Shown here: positions 25,440 through 36,350 of the stretch, in pieces
How positions within the stretch are numbered: position 1 is the stretch's first letter
Layout of the letters: each line of letters opens with the position of its first letter
NCBI GenBank assembly: GCA_028023455.1
Contig: JAQFVV010000049.1
Location: 6,974,855 to 7,038,854 of the forward strand
Direction: 5' to 3'
Length of the DNA stretch: 64,000 nucleotides
Origin: Epiperipatus broadwayi
Taxonomy: Eukaryota > Onychophora > Udeonychophora > Euonychophora > Peripatidae
The notes under the pieces: model-generated
Told to the model about the DNA's origin: nothing
Databases searched by the model: none
What the model saw: the letters and a program-made list of their open reading frames with translations, nothing else
Program-made: the position numbers and the translations under genes

Positions 25440-26872
25440 GATGAAAAGATAAATGATTTAAAAAAAGGCATGGACTTTACTATAAAGGCAATATATTGGA
25501 GATACAAGTGGAATGGGATTCATTATAAATCAAAATTGAAAGAACAGCATCATGGAGACTGATGATATATTAAGAGTAGAATAGCAAGATTAGTTATTCA
25601 AATTAATAGAAGATACCAAATGCAAATAATTCTGCTTATGCTGCAACAAGTTCTAAGTATGATGAAGAAATGGAAATTTTTTATATTTATTTATAAAATG
25701 TTTTTAATCAGACAGACAAAATTTTAAATTGTCATGAACGATTTTAATACTAGTCCTGGTAAAAGATTGGTAGATAAAAGTGCTGTTGACAAATTTAGTC
25801 ATGGTGATATAAATGAGAATTGAAATAAAATGTATAGAGTTTACAGAAAATAGATATTTATATATAAATTCTTCTTTTAAGAAAAATGCTAAACAGAAAT
25901 ATAAATGGATACATCCAAATAAAGATAGAATAGAATTGTTTTATATTTTGACTAATAAACAGTATAAATTATAAGGTTGTAATATTCTTAAAAAATTCAT
26001 AGCAAAACTAGAAAGATTAAAATTTATTAAGAAAAACAGTAATTAACAGATGATATTTTTAATTTTCAAAAACATTGCAATGAATTCAAATTACAACTTT
26101 TAAATCATTTTGAAATATAAATAGATTTCAAAAATAGCTGAAACATGGATTAAATTAATAAGAAAATAACAGATACACTATTAAAAACTGCAACAAAGAT
26201 TGCTAGTTGAAAAATGTAGAAATTCACTACTAAATTTTCAAGCAAGACAAGACACTATATGAAGAAAAAAAGAAATACAACAATTTTTAAAAATATTCAT
26301 ATGAGAATTTAATATCTACGGGTTTTGTAAAATGATATTGAGATAATAATGACATAAGAAAATATAATTTTGAATTCGCACAGAAAGTTATACAAAAGAA
26401 TAAAAATCTCAAAAGCATATAAAAACATCATCATAGTATTAGAGGCAAAGAAATTTATTTCTGTAATATGAAAAAATAATTAAACCATTTCTAAAAAAAT
26501 AGAGATGACATATGTGTGTAAAGAGTATGAATCTATAGTAATAAAAAAACAAGAAAACAAATTATTCTATATTGCTAAGTGGGAAATACAATTAAATCTA
26601 TAAATAAAAAAGTTTCAAAGAAAATGATGGAATTATAATCAATTACTTTAAAAAAAGCAGGTGAAGAAAAAAAATGTTTGTAATAGAAATCAGATATTAA
26701 TAATAATGTAATAGTAGTACTAATATTCAAGAAAGGTAATAAAGATATTAGAAATTGCAGACCAGTCTTCTTTTAGTTCTTTACAAAATCATTATCAAAA
26801 TAATTACAACTCGTTTACAATAATTTTTTGAATTTAACCAACCAAAACAATGTGTTGTATTGAATGTGGTAT
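25440..26872 (+). pseudogene. RTE-type LINE relic, endonuclease to early RT
   Basis: Translated across frameshifts and stops, the plus strand gives an APE-endonuclease/RT protein of the RTE type. RIARLVIQINRRYQMQ is near 25580. IVMNDFNTSPGKRLV is near 25728, where the usual motif is MGDFN. FTENRYLYI and WIHPNKDRIE...YILTNK follow near 25840-25965. IFKKGNKDIRNCRPV, the start of the RT domain (usual NYRPI), is near 26730. The last readable piece, EFNQPKQC, ends where the LTR element begins at 26873. RTE elements copy themselves by target-primed reverse transcription. Stops in every few dozen codons mark this copy as long dead. The downstream half resumes at 31725. Confidence 0.75.
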
Positions 26873-27435
26873 TGTAACGATCCGGAGAATGGGACTTAAC
26901 GTAAACTGCACTACGGGGCGCCATCTAGGCATTTGAACCTAGAAAAATTTATAAAGTAGGCAGATACGTGAGTCAAAAAAAATATATATATATTTTTTTT
27001 CTTAAATTTTGATTCCGGTCGTTAGCCCATGTCACTAGCTCAGTGGAATAGCAGAGATTTAATAATATCATTTACTAGGATATAAAAGAATAAAGTAAGC
27101 CACTGCCAGTAATTCACATACAAACATTTATTTATGCACATATATATAAGGTTTAAAATTACTTTAGTGATTTACATTTAATTTAACATTTAACATTATT
27201 TTTTTTTTTTTTACTTTGATTTTACTTTAATTTACATTGCATTACTATTATATTATAAATTTACATTTTTAATCAAGTTCGCACAGATGGGATTATATTA
27301 ACCTGTTTAATATGTTGCTATAGATCGGTTACATAGATTTCAACGGTCAAAAACATTTCAAAGTAAACATAAACGATCAAAATACAAAGTTATTGATTAC
27401 TGACAATTGCAGAGGGAAATATAAGAAACCCTCTA

Positions 27436-27453
27436 GTATTCATCGTAAGATAC
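27436..27453. other. Hairpin 1 with conserved loop
   Basis: GTAT / ATAC stem around TCATCGTAAG. It sits next to another hairpin made from AGAGGG and CCCTCT about 20 bp upstream. It is repeated in LTR copies B and C. Confidence 0.6.
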
Positions 27454-27478
27454 CTGCATCGTCACCAATAACTTAAAA

Positions 27479-27538
27479 GACATCCGAATAAATACCTTTT
27501 AGATACTCACCGTAAGGTATCAGTATTTGTCGAATGTC
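27479..27538. other. Two-level hairpin 2 with conserved loop
   Basis: The outer arms GACATCCGAATAAATAC and GTATTTGTCGAATGTC pair over about 16 positions with small mismatches. Inside, 27502-27521 forms GATAC / GTATC around TCACCGTAAG. It is present in copies A and C; in copy B the right outer arm is missing. Confidence 0.65.
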
Positions 27539-29164
27539 TATATATTTTGATCAAATATGAAAACGCAAACATATTTAACCGATAGCCAATCTATGCAAGC
27601 GTCTATAAACAACTTAAATTTAATAGTTTTATAGGATCGAGCCTGAATATACTATATAGATTTGCATTCGAAAATAAAATATTCTATCCCTACCGATTTA
27701 ACCCTCCCTTAATTATCTTTACAAATCGATACAGCCATTCACGCCCGACTCAAGTTTAACATTTTTTTATAATTTATTTAACGGAAAACAGAAATCATAA
27801 CAACTTAAAGAACAAAATTAAATAAATAAATAAATAAATGGAAATGATTTTACAAATTAAATACATTAAATAAAATTATAACCAATTAATAAATATTGTT
27901 GGTCAGATAGAATAATATTAAAATCATTTTAAATATGAAAAGTTTTTAATTTACTGTTCATAAATTTTAAAGTTCTTACGGTTATTGAAATAGTTCATCC
28001 TATTATATTCCTGGCCGTTTAAACGTGAATTCCCACGTCGTCCGAAGATTAGTATCCGGTTGATTTATTTATTTATCCTTTGGAGATTTTGTTTTTCGTG
28101 TAGTTGGTCCTCATTGTATAAACGATGGCCCATTTTTTTCTCTTTCTTAGCAGAACTGAAGGGATTGAAGCTGTGCGTCTTTTTCAATCCCCCCAGCGCT
28201 AACACCTAGCTGTTACATCGTCAATAATCAATCAATTTCCAGTCACTAACCTATGCTTTCCAAAACTTGTCCTTTTTATATTTTTGTCAAAGGATTGAAT
28301 TAACATTGCGTCATGGATGTAATGATCCTTTCGCTGAGGTCCGATTTCCCAAATGGATTTCTTTCATTGGCTAATCCGTTTCTATTGTTTTCTTTCTATC
28401 TGACTGAAGTTATTTCATTTAAATGCTCAAGGCTGGTTTACATTTAACTAATTAACAATCATTTCCATTTCTAATTAATTACCCTGTTTTCCAAATCAAA
28501 AATATATTTAAAGACAGATTTAGAGATATAATTTTATCTCCAAATCTTTTTAAAATTTAGTTTTAAAAATACCTTTTTCTTTAATAAAAATTTTATTTTA
28601 ATAATTTTTATTATCTGTGCGACTTAATATATAAGAGTTTAAGACGATATTTTAATTTCAATTTTTAATTTTTAAAGAAAGTTTTTAAATGCGAACTTTT
28701 TATTTTAACTTGTTTAATAATTATATATAAAAAAACAATGTAACGAACGTCTGTGCTCGTTACATATCAGTAAAGTTACTTAAAAAAAAAATGATCAAAA
28801 AAAAAAAATATTTTACTTAGGGTTAGTAATTACGGTATTAACAAAATTTACAAACATTCGGTTAATAATTTTACAAAAAACTCTATACAAAAAGAAAAAG
28901 AAAATGTTGACCATCGCCTACCTAAGGACCATTTACGTTTACACCCCTCCCCCCGAGAATTCTATTTTATTTTATCCATTTGATTTTTATTTACGGCATG
29001 ACAAACAAATTATTTAACTTATTTAGGAAGGTTGCATTGAGATAAATATGTTCTAAGATAAGGGATTTATACGTGTATATTTGCAGCACAATTATAACTA
29101 CCACCAACTTATTTATGACTGATTGAAATGCATAAATAGGATTACACTGACGTAAATTCCCAAC

Positions 29165-29184
29165 GGTACTCATCGTAAGGTACC
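29165..29184. other. Hairpin 3 with conserved loop, in the interior
   Basis: GGTAC / GTACC around TCATCGTAAG. The loop equals that of hairpin 1 while the stem bases differ but still pair. Confidence 0.6.
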
Positions 29185-29468
29185 ACATTTCGATCATAAA
29201 CTTCCGTGGCTGTGCGCCTATACACGTTAACGCATAAATATATATTAACAAAAAAAAAACATATCCAATGCAACCTTTTGATTTTCTTTTTAATTTACAA
29301 AAATTAGTTTTAAAATTATTTTATACTTTCTGTATTTAATATATATGCGCAATTTCTTCCTGGCAGTGCTTTTATAAAATTTAAAAATATCCGACTTATG
29401 TAAGCAGATAAAACATTTATTTCATTTTGACAAAATTTGCTCAGGGTATTTGTGGTTTATTAAAGATC

Positions 29469-29487
29469 GGCCCAGTTGGTTGCGCCA
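29469..29487 (-). promoter_or_regulatory. Putative primer-binding site
   Basis: TGGCGCAACCAACTGGGCC on the minus strand, one base after the TTACA end of the LTR. This matches the usual place and TGG start of a site complementary to a tRNA 3' CCA end. The tRNA is not identified. Confidence 0.5.
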
Positions 29488-29488
29488 T

Positions 29489-30145
29489 TGTAACGATCCG
29501 GAGAAAAAGGACTTAACGTAAACTGCACTACGGGGCGCCATCTAGGCATTTGAACCTAGAAAAATTTATAAAGTAGGCAGATACGTGAGTCAAAAAAAAA
29601 ATATATATATTTTTTTTTTTCTTAAATTTTGATTCCGGTCGTTAGCCCATGTCACTAGCTCAGTGGAATAGCAGAGATTTAATAATATCATTTACTAGGA
29701 TATAAAAGAATAAAGTAAGCCACTGCCAGTAATTCACATACAAACATTTATTTATGCACATATATATAAGGTTTAAAATTACTTTAGTGATTTACATTTA
29801 ATTTAACATTTAACATTTTTTTTTTTTTTTTTTTACTTTGATTTTACTTTAATTTACATTGCATTACTATTATATTATAAATTTACATTTTTAATCAAGT
29901 TCGCACAGATGGGATTATATTAACCTGTTTAATATGTTGCTATAGATCGGTTACATAGATTTCAACGGTCAAAAACATTTCAAAGTAAACATAAACGATC
30001 AAAATACAAAGTTATTGATTACTGACAATTGCAGAGGGAAATATAAGAAACCCTCTAGTATTCATCGTAAGATACCTGCATCGTCACCAACAACTTAAAA
30101 GACATCCGAATAAATACCTTTTAGATACTCACCGTAAGGTATCAG
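29489..30145 (-). repeat. Partial LTR copy B
   Basis: 657 bp equal to one end of the LTR. It breaks off after GGTATCAG, just past the inner stem of hairpin 2, and is followed after two bases by full copy C. It forms the LTR edge next to the primer-binding site. Confidence 0.75.
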
Positions 30146-30147
30146 AT

Positions 30148-31724
30148 TGTAACGATCCAGAAAATGGGACTTAACGTAAACTGCACTACGGGGCGCCATC
30201 TAGGCATTTGAAACTAGAAAAATTTATAAAGTAGGCAGATACGTGAGTCAAAAAAAATATATATATTTTTTTTTTCTTAAATTTTGATTCCGGTCGTTAG
30301 CCCATGTCACTAGCTCAGTGGAATAGCAGAGATTTAATAATATCATTTACTAGGATATAAAAGAATAAAGTAAGCCACTGCCAGTAATTCACATACAAAC
30401 ATTTATTTATGCACATATATATAAGGTTTAAAATTACTTTAGTGATTTACATTTAATTTAACATTTAACATTTTTTTTTTCTTTGATTTTACTTTAATTT
30501 ACATTGCATTACTATTATATTATAAATTTACATTTTTAATCAAGTTCGCACAGATGGGATTATATTAACCTGTTTAATATGTTGCTATAGATCGGTTACA
30601 TAGATTTCAACGGTCAAAAACATTTCAAAGTAAACATAAACGATCAAAATACAAAGTTATTGATTACTGACAATTGCAGAGGGAAATATAAGAAACCCTC
30701 TAGTATTCATCGTAAGATACCTGCATCGTCACCAACAACTTAAAAGACATCCGAATAAATACCTTTTAGATACTCACCGTAAGGTATCAGTATTTGTCGA
30801 ATGTCTATATATTTTGATCAAATATGAAAACGCAAACATATTTAACCGATAGCCAATCTATGCAAGCGTCTATAAACAACTTAAATTTAATAGTTTTATA
30901 GGATCGAGCCTGAATATACTATATAGATTTGCATTCGAAAATAAAATATTCTATCCCTATTTAACCCTCCCTTAATTATCTTTACAAATCGATACAGCCA
31001 TTCACGCCCGACTCAAGTTTAACATTTTTTTATAATTTATTTAACGGAAAACAGAAATCATAACAACTTAAAGAACAAAATTAAATAAATAAATAAATAA
31101 ATGGAAATGATTTTACAAATTAAATACATTAAATAAAATTATAACCAATTAATAAATATTGTTGGTCAGATAGAATAATATTAAAATCATTTTAAATATG
31201 AAAAGTTTTTAATTTACTGTTCATAAATTTTAAAGTTCTTACGGTTATTGAAATAGTTCATCCTATTATATTCCTGGCCGTTTAAACGTGAATTCCCACG
31301 TCGTCCGAAGATTAGTATCCGGTTGATTTATTTATTTATCCTTTGGAGATTTTGTTTTTCGTGTAGTTGGTCCTCATTGTATAAACGATGGCCCATTTTT
31401 TTCTCTTTCTTAGCAGAACTGAAGGGATTGAAGCTGTGCGTCTTTTTCAATCCCCCCAGCGCTAACACCTAGCTGTTACATCGTCAATAATCAATCAATT
31501 TCCAGTCACTAACCTATGCTTTCCAAAACTTGTCCTTTTTATATTTTTGTCAAAGGATTGAATTAACATTGCGTCATGGATGTAATGATCCTTTCGCTGA
31601 GGTCCGATTTCCCAAATGGATTTCTTTCATTGGCTAATCCGTTTCTATTGTTTTCTTTCTATCTGACTGAAGTTATTTCATTTAAATGCTCAAGGCTGGT
31701 TTACATTTAACTAATTAACAATCA
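30148..31724 (-). repeat. LTR copy C (outer 5' LTR on minus strand)
   Basis: 1577 bp, near-identical to copy A, in tandem with partial copy B. Its far end joins RTE LINE sequence. High A/C similarity suggests a fairly recent insertion compared with the RTE host copy. Confidence 0.75.
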
Positions 31725-32110
31725 TTTGTTATAGAAAATACCATTAAATATATTTTGCCATATTGTTTTGAATTTTTATGATTATGAAATGGAATTTGAT
31801 TTTATAAGAATTTTTATGATAATTAAAATATTGACTCATCAAGATATAGTTCCAGGATATTGTCATATTTTGAAGAATATTTATCAAAATGTAACATCAA
31901 TTATTATATAAATTAATATTGAGAAAGGTATGTGGCAAGTGGAGTCTATATTTCCAATACTTTTTATAGTAGTTTTTCAAATAGTACTTTATGTATTAAA
32001 ATAGACAGCTACGAGTGTAAAAGTAAAATGAAGATTATATAAATTATAGATTTTGGTAACATATGGTTATATCTTTTATCGTGCATCTCTTTAAATTGTA
32101 ATTTTTTTGA
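31725..32110 (+). pseudogene. RTE-type LINE relic, downstream RT part
   Basis: Continues the LINE of 25440-26872 after the LTR insertion. The first bases translate as VIENTIKYILPYCFEFL, matching the usual RTE segment that precedes the catalytic A motif, followed by a decayed LKNIYQNVTS and EKGMWQVESIFPILF, which stands for the usual GVRQGD(S/T)ISPKLF motif. Stops interrupt every short stretch. About ten residues expected between the left and right halves are not visible. The 3' limit is uncertain because similarity fades after about 32.1 kb. Confidence 0.65.
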
Positions 32111-33924
32111 ATTTTAATGTTTTTATACTATAATTTGTATTTATGTGAATTCGAGATAGATATGAAATAAAAAGAGTTATATTAAATATTTAGTAAATAT
32201 AGATTATAATAGAGTTTTTTATATAAACATTTTAAATTATTATATTAAAAAATCAAATTAAGGCTTATTGAGATTAAAATTAATAAAGGATGGATTTCTG
32301 TTTTATATTTCTATTTTATATTTCAAATTGAAAAGATTATTTGTAATATCACTAAACATCACATGATCAACTATCTCATGCTAGCACATAATTGTTATTA
32401 AACAAGGCAAAACTCTCTCCATACAGTAGTGCCACCCTGTGCCAATCAGAGTAATCAATGGATGCTTGTTTAATTATTTGTAATAATTTTAGTATTAGAC
32501 TAATTTCCTCTATTTTTAAATACATGTTATATAATACTAAGAATAGAATAAATCAGATTTATAGGCATAAAACTGTGTATCTTACTGCATATGAATGAAC
32601 TGAACTAAGATTAGTTTGTCTGTACAGTTGAAGTAATAGATGATAAATATAAAAAATCTAATTCTAATTTTCAACTTTAATCCATTTTGTTTAATAATGA
32701 AAATAATTCTGACTATTATTGATGTCTTCTGGAAATTAATATTGTGTGCAGTGAATCAAATCATAAGAAAACGAAAATTAAGTAGACATAGCACATTGCT
32801 AATTCTTATAACATTATAAATCAAAGACTTACTAGTATACAACTATGCTCTGGAATTGTTGACTTTAAACAGTATATTTCTTTTATTAATTGTTTCTTAT
32901 GAATCTGGTATACTGTACTAATAGCACACTCAGGTTTTGATCCAGAGTATTTTATTTAATTAAAAGATTAGTATTGGAGTCTTAATCTTGATATATTATA
33001 TATATCAAATAAAATATCTGCTAAAGATTAATTATTGTAATAATAATAAACCAATAATGAGTCAATAATATTACAAAAAACTATTACAAATTGCTGAAGT
33101 ATATTAATAATTTGTATTAATCATTCATTAGAATAGAGATTATTCACTTAATGAATGGTGTAGTAAAAATTACACTAGATAAATATTATTCAATATGTTC
33201 CAAAGTAGTTTTACTTATTCTCAGAACTTTCAACTAGAAACCATTTAAATTTGACTGTAGTCACAGTAAACATCATCATGTTATGTTCTAAGATTTATGA
33301 ATTATAACATTTTCACTTTATCTATTAATTAAAGTATTATTATTCCTATTTATCAAAACTAGCTCTTCAATTTTTGTTTCATAATATCCCCCCTCATAAA
33401 GAATCTTAGTATTTTCTCAATCAAAATTGAGTGTAAACTTAGCTTTTTTCATTATCAAAGAAAATACATCATTAAAAATCACTATAATTTCCTTTTTATA
33501 TATTTATATAACAACTGATACTTTTTAAAATGTTTCTCAACATTACATCATGATTCATTTATGTATAAAGTCTTATATTTACATGAAGTTTAAAGGACAA
33601 TATATTTTTGTTTTCCAATTTATTAATAGTAGGCAGAATACAAAATGAAATATTACATAAATTTATATATGTTATAAATTTAGCTTGAGCAGTTGAAACA
33701 TAAGGAATAAATATCATTTTTTTTATCTATTATCATTTGTGTTCCATTGAATTGTTATATCTTTTTTAAAAACATAAAAAAAAATTAAATTTAAATGGTT
33801 TCCAATTGAAAAAATTTATGAAAATAACTGAATGTAATTCTATGATTTGTAATAGTTTCTTATTATATTTATTTTCACCATCAACATTTTATTATTTTAT
33901 TATATATATACATATACTGTTGAA
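32111..33924. other. AT-rich desert, possibly with the faded LINE 3' end
   Basis: No frame or repeat recognised. The first few hundred bases may be the rest of the RTE LINE. Confidence 0.45.
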
Positions 33925-34456
33925 ATATTTCAATATATAGAAATATCTGTTATATTTTAATATCAGAAAAATTACCATAAGATAATAATAGACAGTAATC
34001 AATGAAAATAATAAACTATAACCATTTTCTGTATTCAAAAGAGGGTCTCTAATAAATGCAATCTCTTTGTGTTATATAGAGAGACTAATCTTATTTGCAG
34101 TTTAAGGAAAGAATGCTCACAACCTTTCCCACATTCCATATTAATAATAAATTGTTCTATTTTTCAGTTAGATGTTATAAATTAATAATTTACAGCAACA
34201 TGAAATATTTTAATATATGAAAATATTTGTTATAGTTTTATATTGTAGAAATGGCTGTAAATGCCTCATTCATTCAAAAGAGTGGCTTTTCTAAATGCAA
34301 TATATTGGTATTATATAGAAATTGCATTTAGAAAAGATACCCTTTTGAATACAGGGACCATTTACAGTTTACTACACTCATTAATTTCTCTCATTAACAT
34401 CTGGTGACAATTTTCCTAATATGAAATATAACTGATATTTCCACATATTAAAATTT
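33925..34456. mobile_element. Foldback element with a partial neighbour copy
   Basis: 34199-34456 is a long imperfect palindrome centred near 34312, with arms containing TTTTCTAAATGCAAT and inverse, then ACTCTTTTGAAT and inverse, then TTTACAG and AATTTT blocks. 33925-34110 and 34975-35105 carry parts of the same sequence. Non-coding. Confidence 0.55.
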
Positions 34457-35509
34457 TCACTGATTACATCTGCTAAAAATGATTAATTTATAATATCTAA
34501 CCAAAAGATGAAATAGTCATTTATTTCACAGGAATGTGTGAAAGGTTTTGAAAAATTTATTCTCAATAAAATATATTTTGTAAAAAAATTAAAAAAATAC
34601 AATTTTAAAAATGAAGAGTATTTTTAATTTTTTTTTACACATATATGAAGACTCTTTTATGATTGTTGGATGGCAAAAGGTAATTGCCTCATGAGTAGAT
34701 ACTGAACAGGAAATAGAAGAAACTTCCAATGCAAGCTAAAACCATTTCATAAAGATATATAAATTTTAAATAAATAAAATAAATTATTATTTTTATATTT
34801 TCTAATATAAAAAATATAAGATTATTCCATTTATTAAGTATTTAAACAGTTACAATTGTTAAAAAATACTAATTTATAATATGAAAGCTGAAACCCCCTA
34901 TTATTAATTTAAAATGTGTAAATGGTTGTGAATTTTCTTTTCTTAACCCACTAAAGTAAATACTGTAGTACTTAAGTCTCTATATTGTATTTAGAAGAGG
35001 TACTCTTTTGAATGTAGCAAGCATTTAAAATTTTATTGATTAATGCCTGATGGTAATTTTTCTAGTATCAAAATATAATAGATATTTCCACATATAAAAA
35101 TATTCCAATTACATCTTTTAAAAATATACATATTTATAATTGTCTTATTTCTATTTTTTATTATAATAGCAACCCATGAAAATATTTAATTCAACATATA
35201 CAACTATCTGAAAAATTAAAATTATTATTTGTAGAATGTCAAGAAAGGTGTTATTCTTTCATATTCTCACATTTTCAAAAATAGCTTTCTGGTTTTAAAT
35301 TCATTTAACAACTTGGTTGATGAACAGACCATCTTTTACCTTAATAAGAAACCTCAACAAAAACTTTATTATAGATTAATGGAAAAAACATGTTTAGTCT
35401 CAGGATGGTTGCCAAATAGAAGTAATTGATAGTTACCTTGAAATATCACAGGCAAAGGTTATCTCTATATACATTAATATAATCTCCTTTTTTCTATCTT
35501 TATAAAAGG
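34457..35509. other. AT-rich desert with a foldback fragment
   Basis: 34975-35105 repeats the right arm of the foldback at 34199-34456 (TTTAGAAGAGGTACTCTTTT and TGATATTTCCACATA-like blocks). Nothing else recognised. Confidence 0.5.
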
Positions 35510-35765
35510 AACATGAAGTCAGAGTTTCAAGCTCCCTACAGCTCTGCAGTCCACCTTATGGAATCTTTATATATGACCATGTATATGTGAATAAGATAAA
35601 TGATCTTCAATATGTATATTTCATGCTGAACCAGTAGTCATTAGTTGCTCCAAATTACCATCTTCAACACATATATACAACCAGTTCACAGTTTGTATTA
35701 AGATAGCAAATCTTCAAACTTTGATGGACAAACTTCAAAATTATACACCCACCAATTCTTCAGCC
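35510..35765. mobile_element. Partial family A foldback copy
   Basis: Contains CTACAGCTCTGCAGTCCACC, CATGTATATGTGAATAAGAT, CATGCTGAACCAG and GTATTAAGATAGCAAA in the same order as the arms at 35985-36350 and 21990-22525. Only one side is clear. Confidence 0.5.
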
Positions 35766-35984
35766 ATCCATATCATTGAAAATCTGATGATGGAACACTC
35801 AAAGCTCTTGTTGATGCCAATATTATTACCATATCAATATTAACTTTATCACTCTGATCTTTCACATATAGGGCCTTAATATGTCCATTTAAATAACCAG
35901 AAGACATATGGGTGGATAACAGGCTGAATATGTAATATTCAAATTTAAGTATATTGTCTATACTAATCTTAATGTAACTAGAAG

Positions 35985-36350
35985 GGACTTAACCCAGATT
36001 TTCAAGTTCCATATAACTATACACTCTATCTTATACAACCATTACCCATGACCACAATGAACAAAATAAATGATTTCCAATATACATGTTTCATGCTGAA
36101 CCAGCCCTCATTACTTGAAATTTGTCTATTAAAGTTTAAAGATTTGCTATCTTAATATAATCTGAACACTGATTGTATATATGTGTGGAATATGGTGATC
36201 TGGACCAACTAATGAGTGCTGGTTCATCATGAAATATGTATATTGGAGATTATTTATCTTGTTCACATGTATGCAGTCATGGGTAATGTTTGTATAAGAT
36301 GGAGTGCATAGCTGAAGGTGTTTGAAAATTGGAGTTTAAGTTTCTTCTAA
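35985..36350. mobile_element. Foldback element, family A second copy
   Basis: A long imperfect palindrome centred near 36165. The left end reads ACTAGAAGGGACTTAACCC and the right end is the inverse of AATTAGAAGAAACTTAAACT. Inner blocks CCATTACCCATGACC, TTTCATGCTGAACCAG and AAGTTTAAAGATTTGCTATC recur in inverted form. It is related to 21990-22525. Confidence 0.65.

Larger units (their letters stand above)
26873..28461 (-). repeat. LTR copy A (3' LTR on minus strand)
   Basis: 1589 bp, TG...CA on the minus strand. Almost identical to copy C; differences include a 4-bp CCGA present here and absent in C, and changes in the T-run lengths. It contains two hairpins with the loop TCAYCGTAAG. Confidence 0.7.
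28462..29488 (-). other. Internal region of the LTR element, non-coding
   Basis: Lies between LTR A and the primer-binding site. It has no domain-bearing frame; the longest (28991-29251, minus, 86 codons) has no motif. A short palindrome GTAACGA...TCGTTAC lies at 28740-28765. On the minus strand the polypurine candidate before LTR A (AAATGGAAA) is weak. Confidence 0.5.
26873..31724 (-). mobile_element. Non-autonomous LTR element inserted in the RTE relic
   Basis: Two long near-identical direct repeats (26873-28461 and 30148-31724) plus a partial third (29489-30145) surround a non-coding ~1.03-kb interior (28462-29488). In plus orientation each repeat starts TGTAACGATCC and ends TTAACAATCA; read on the minus strand they run TGATTGTTAA...GATCGTTACA, the TG...CA ends of LTRs. 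On the minus strand the interior begins one base after the LTR with TGGCGCAACCAACTGGG, a plausible tRNA primer-binding site. No gag, protease, RT or integrase frame exists, so this is TRIM/LARD-like. Sequence of the split RTE LINE lies on both sides. No clean target duplication is evident (GGTAT on the left, TTTGTTAT on the right). Confidence 0.65.

Noticed and set aside
28991-29251. 86-codon minus frame inside the LTR element
   Set aside because: No gag, protease, RT or integrase motif, so not called as element coding sequence.
27000-31600. Hammerhead ribozyme in the LTR (retrozyme idea)
   Set aside because: GATGAG-like and GAAA pieces are visible on the minus strand, but no CTGATGA core with correctly paired stems could be assembled.
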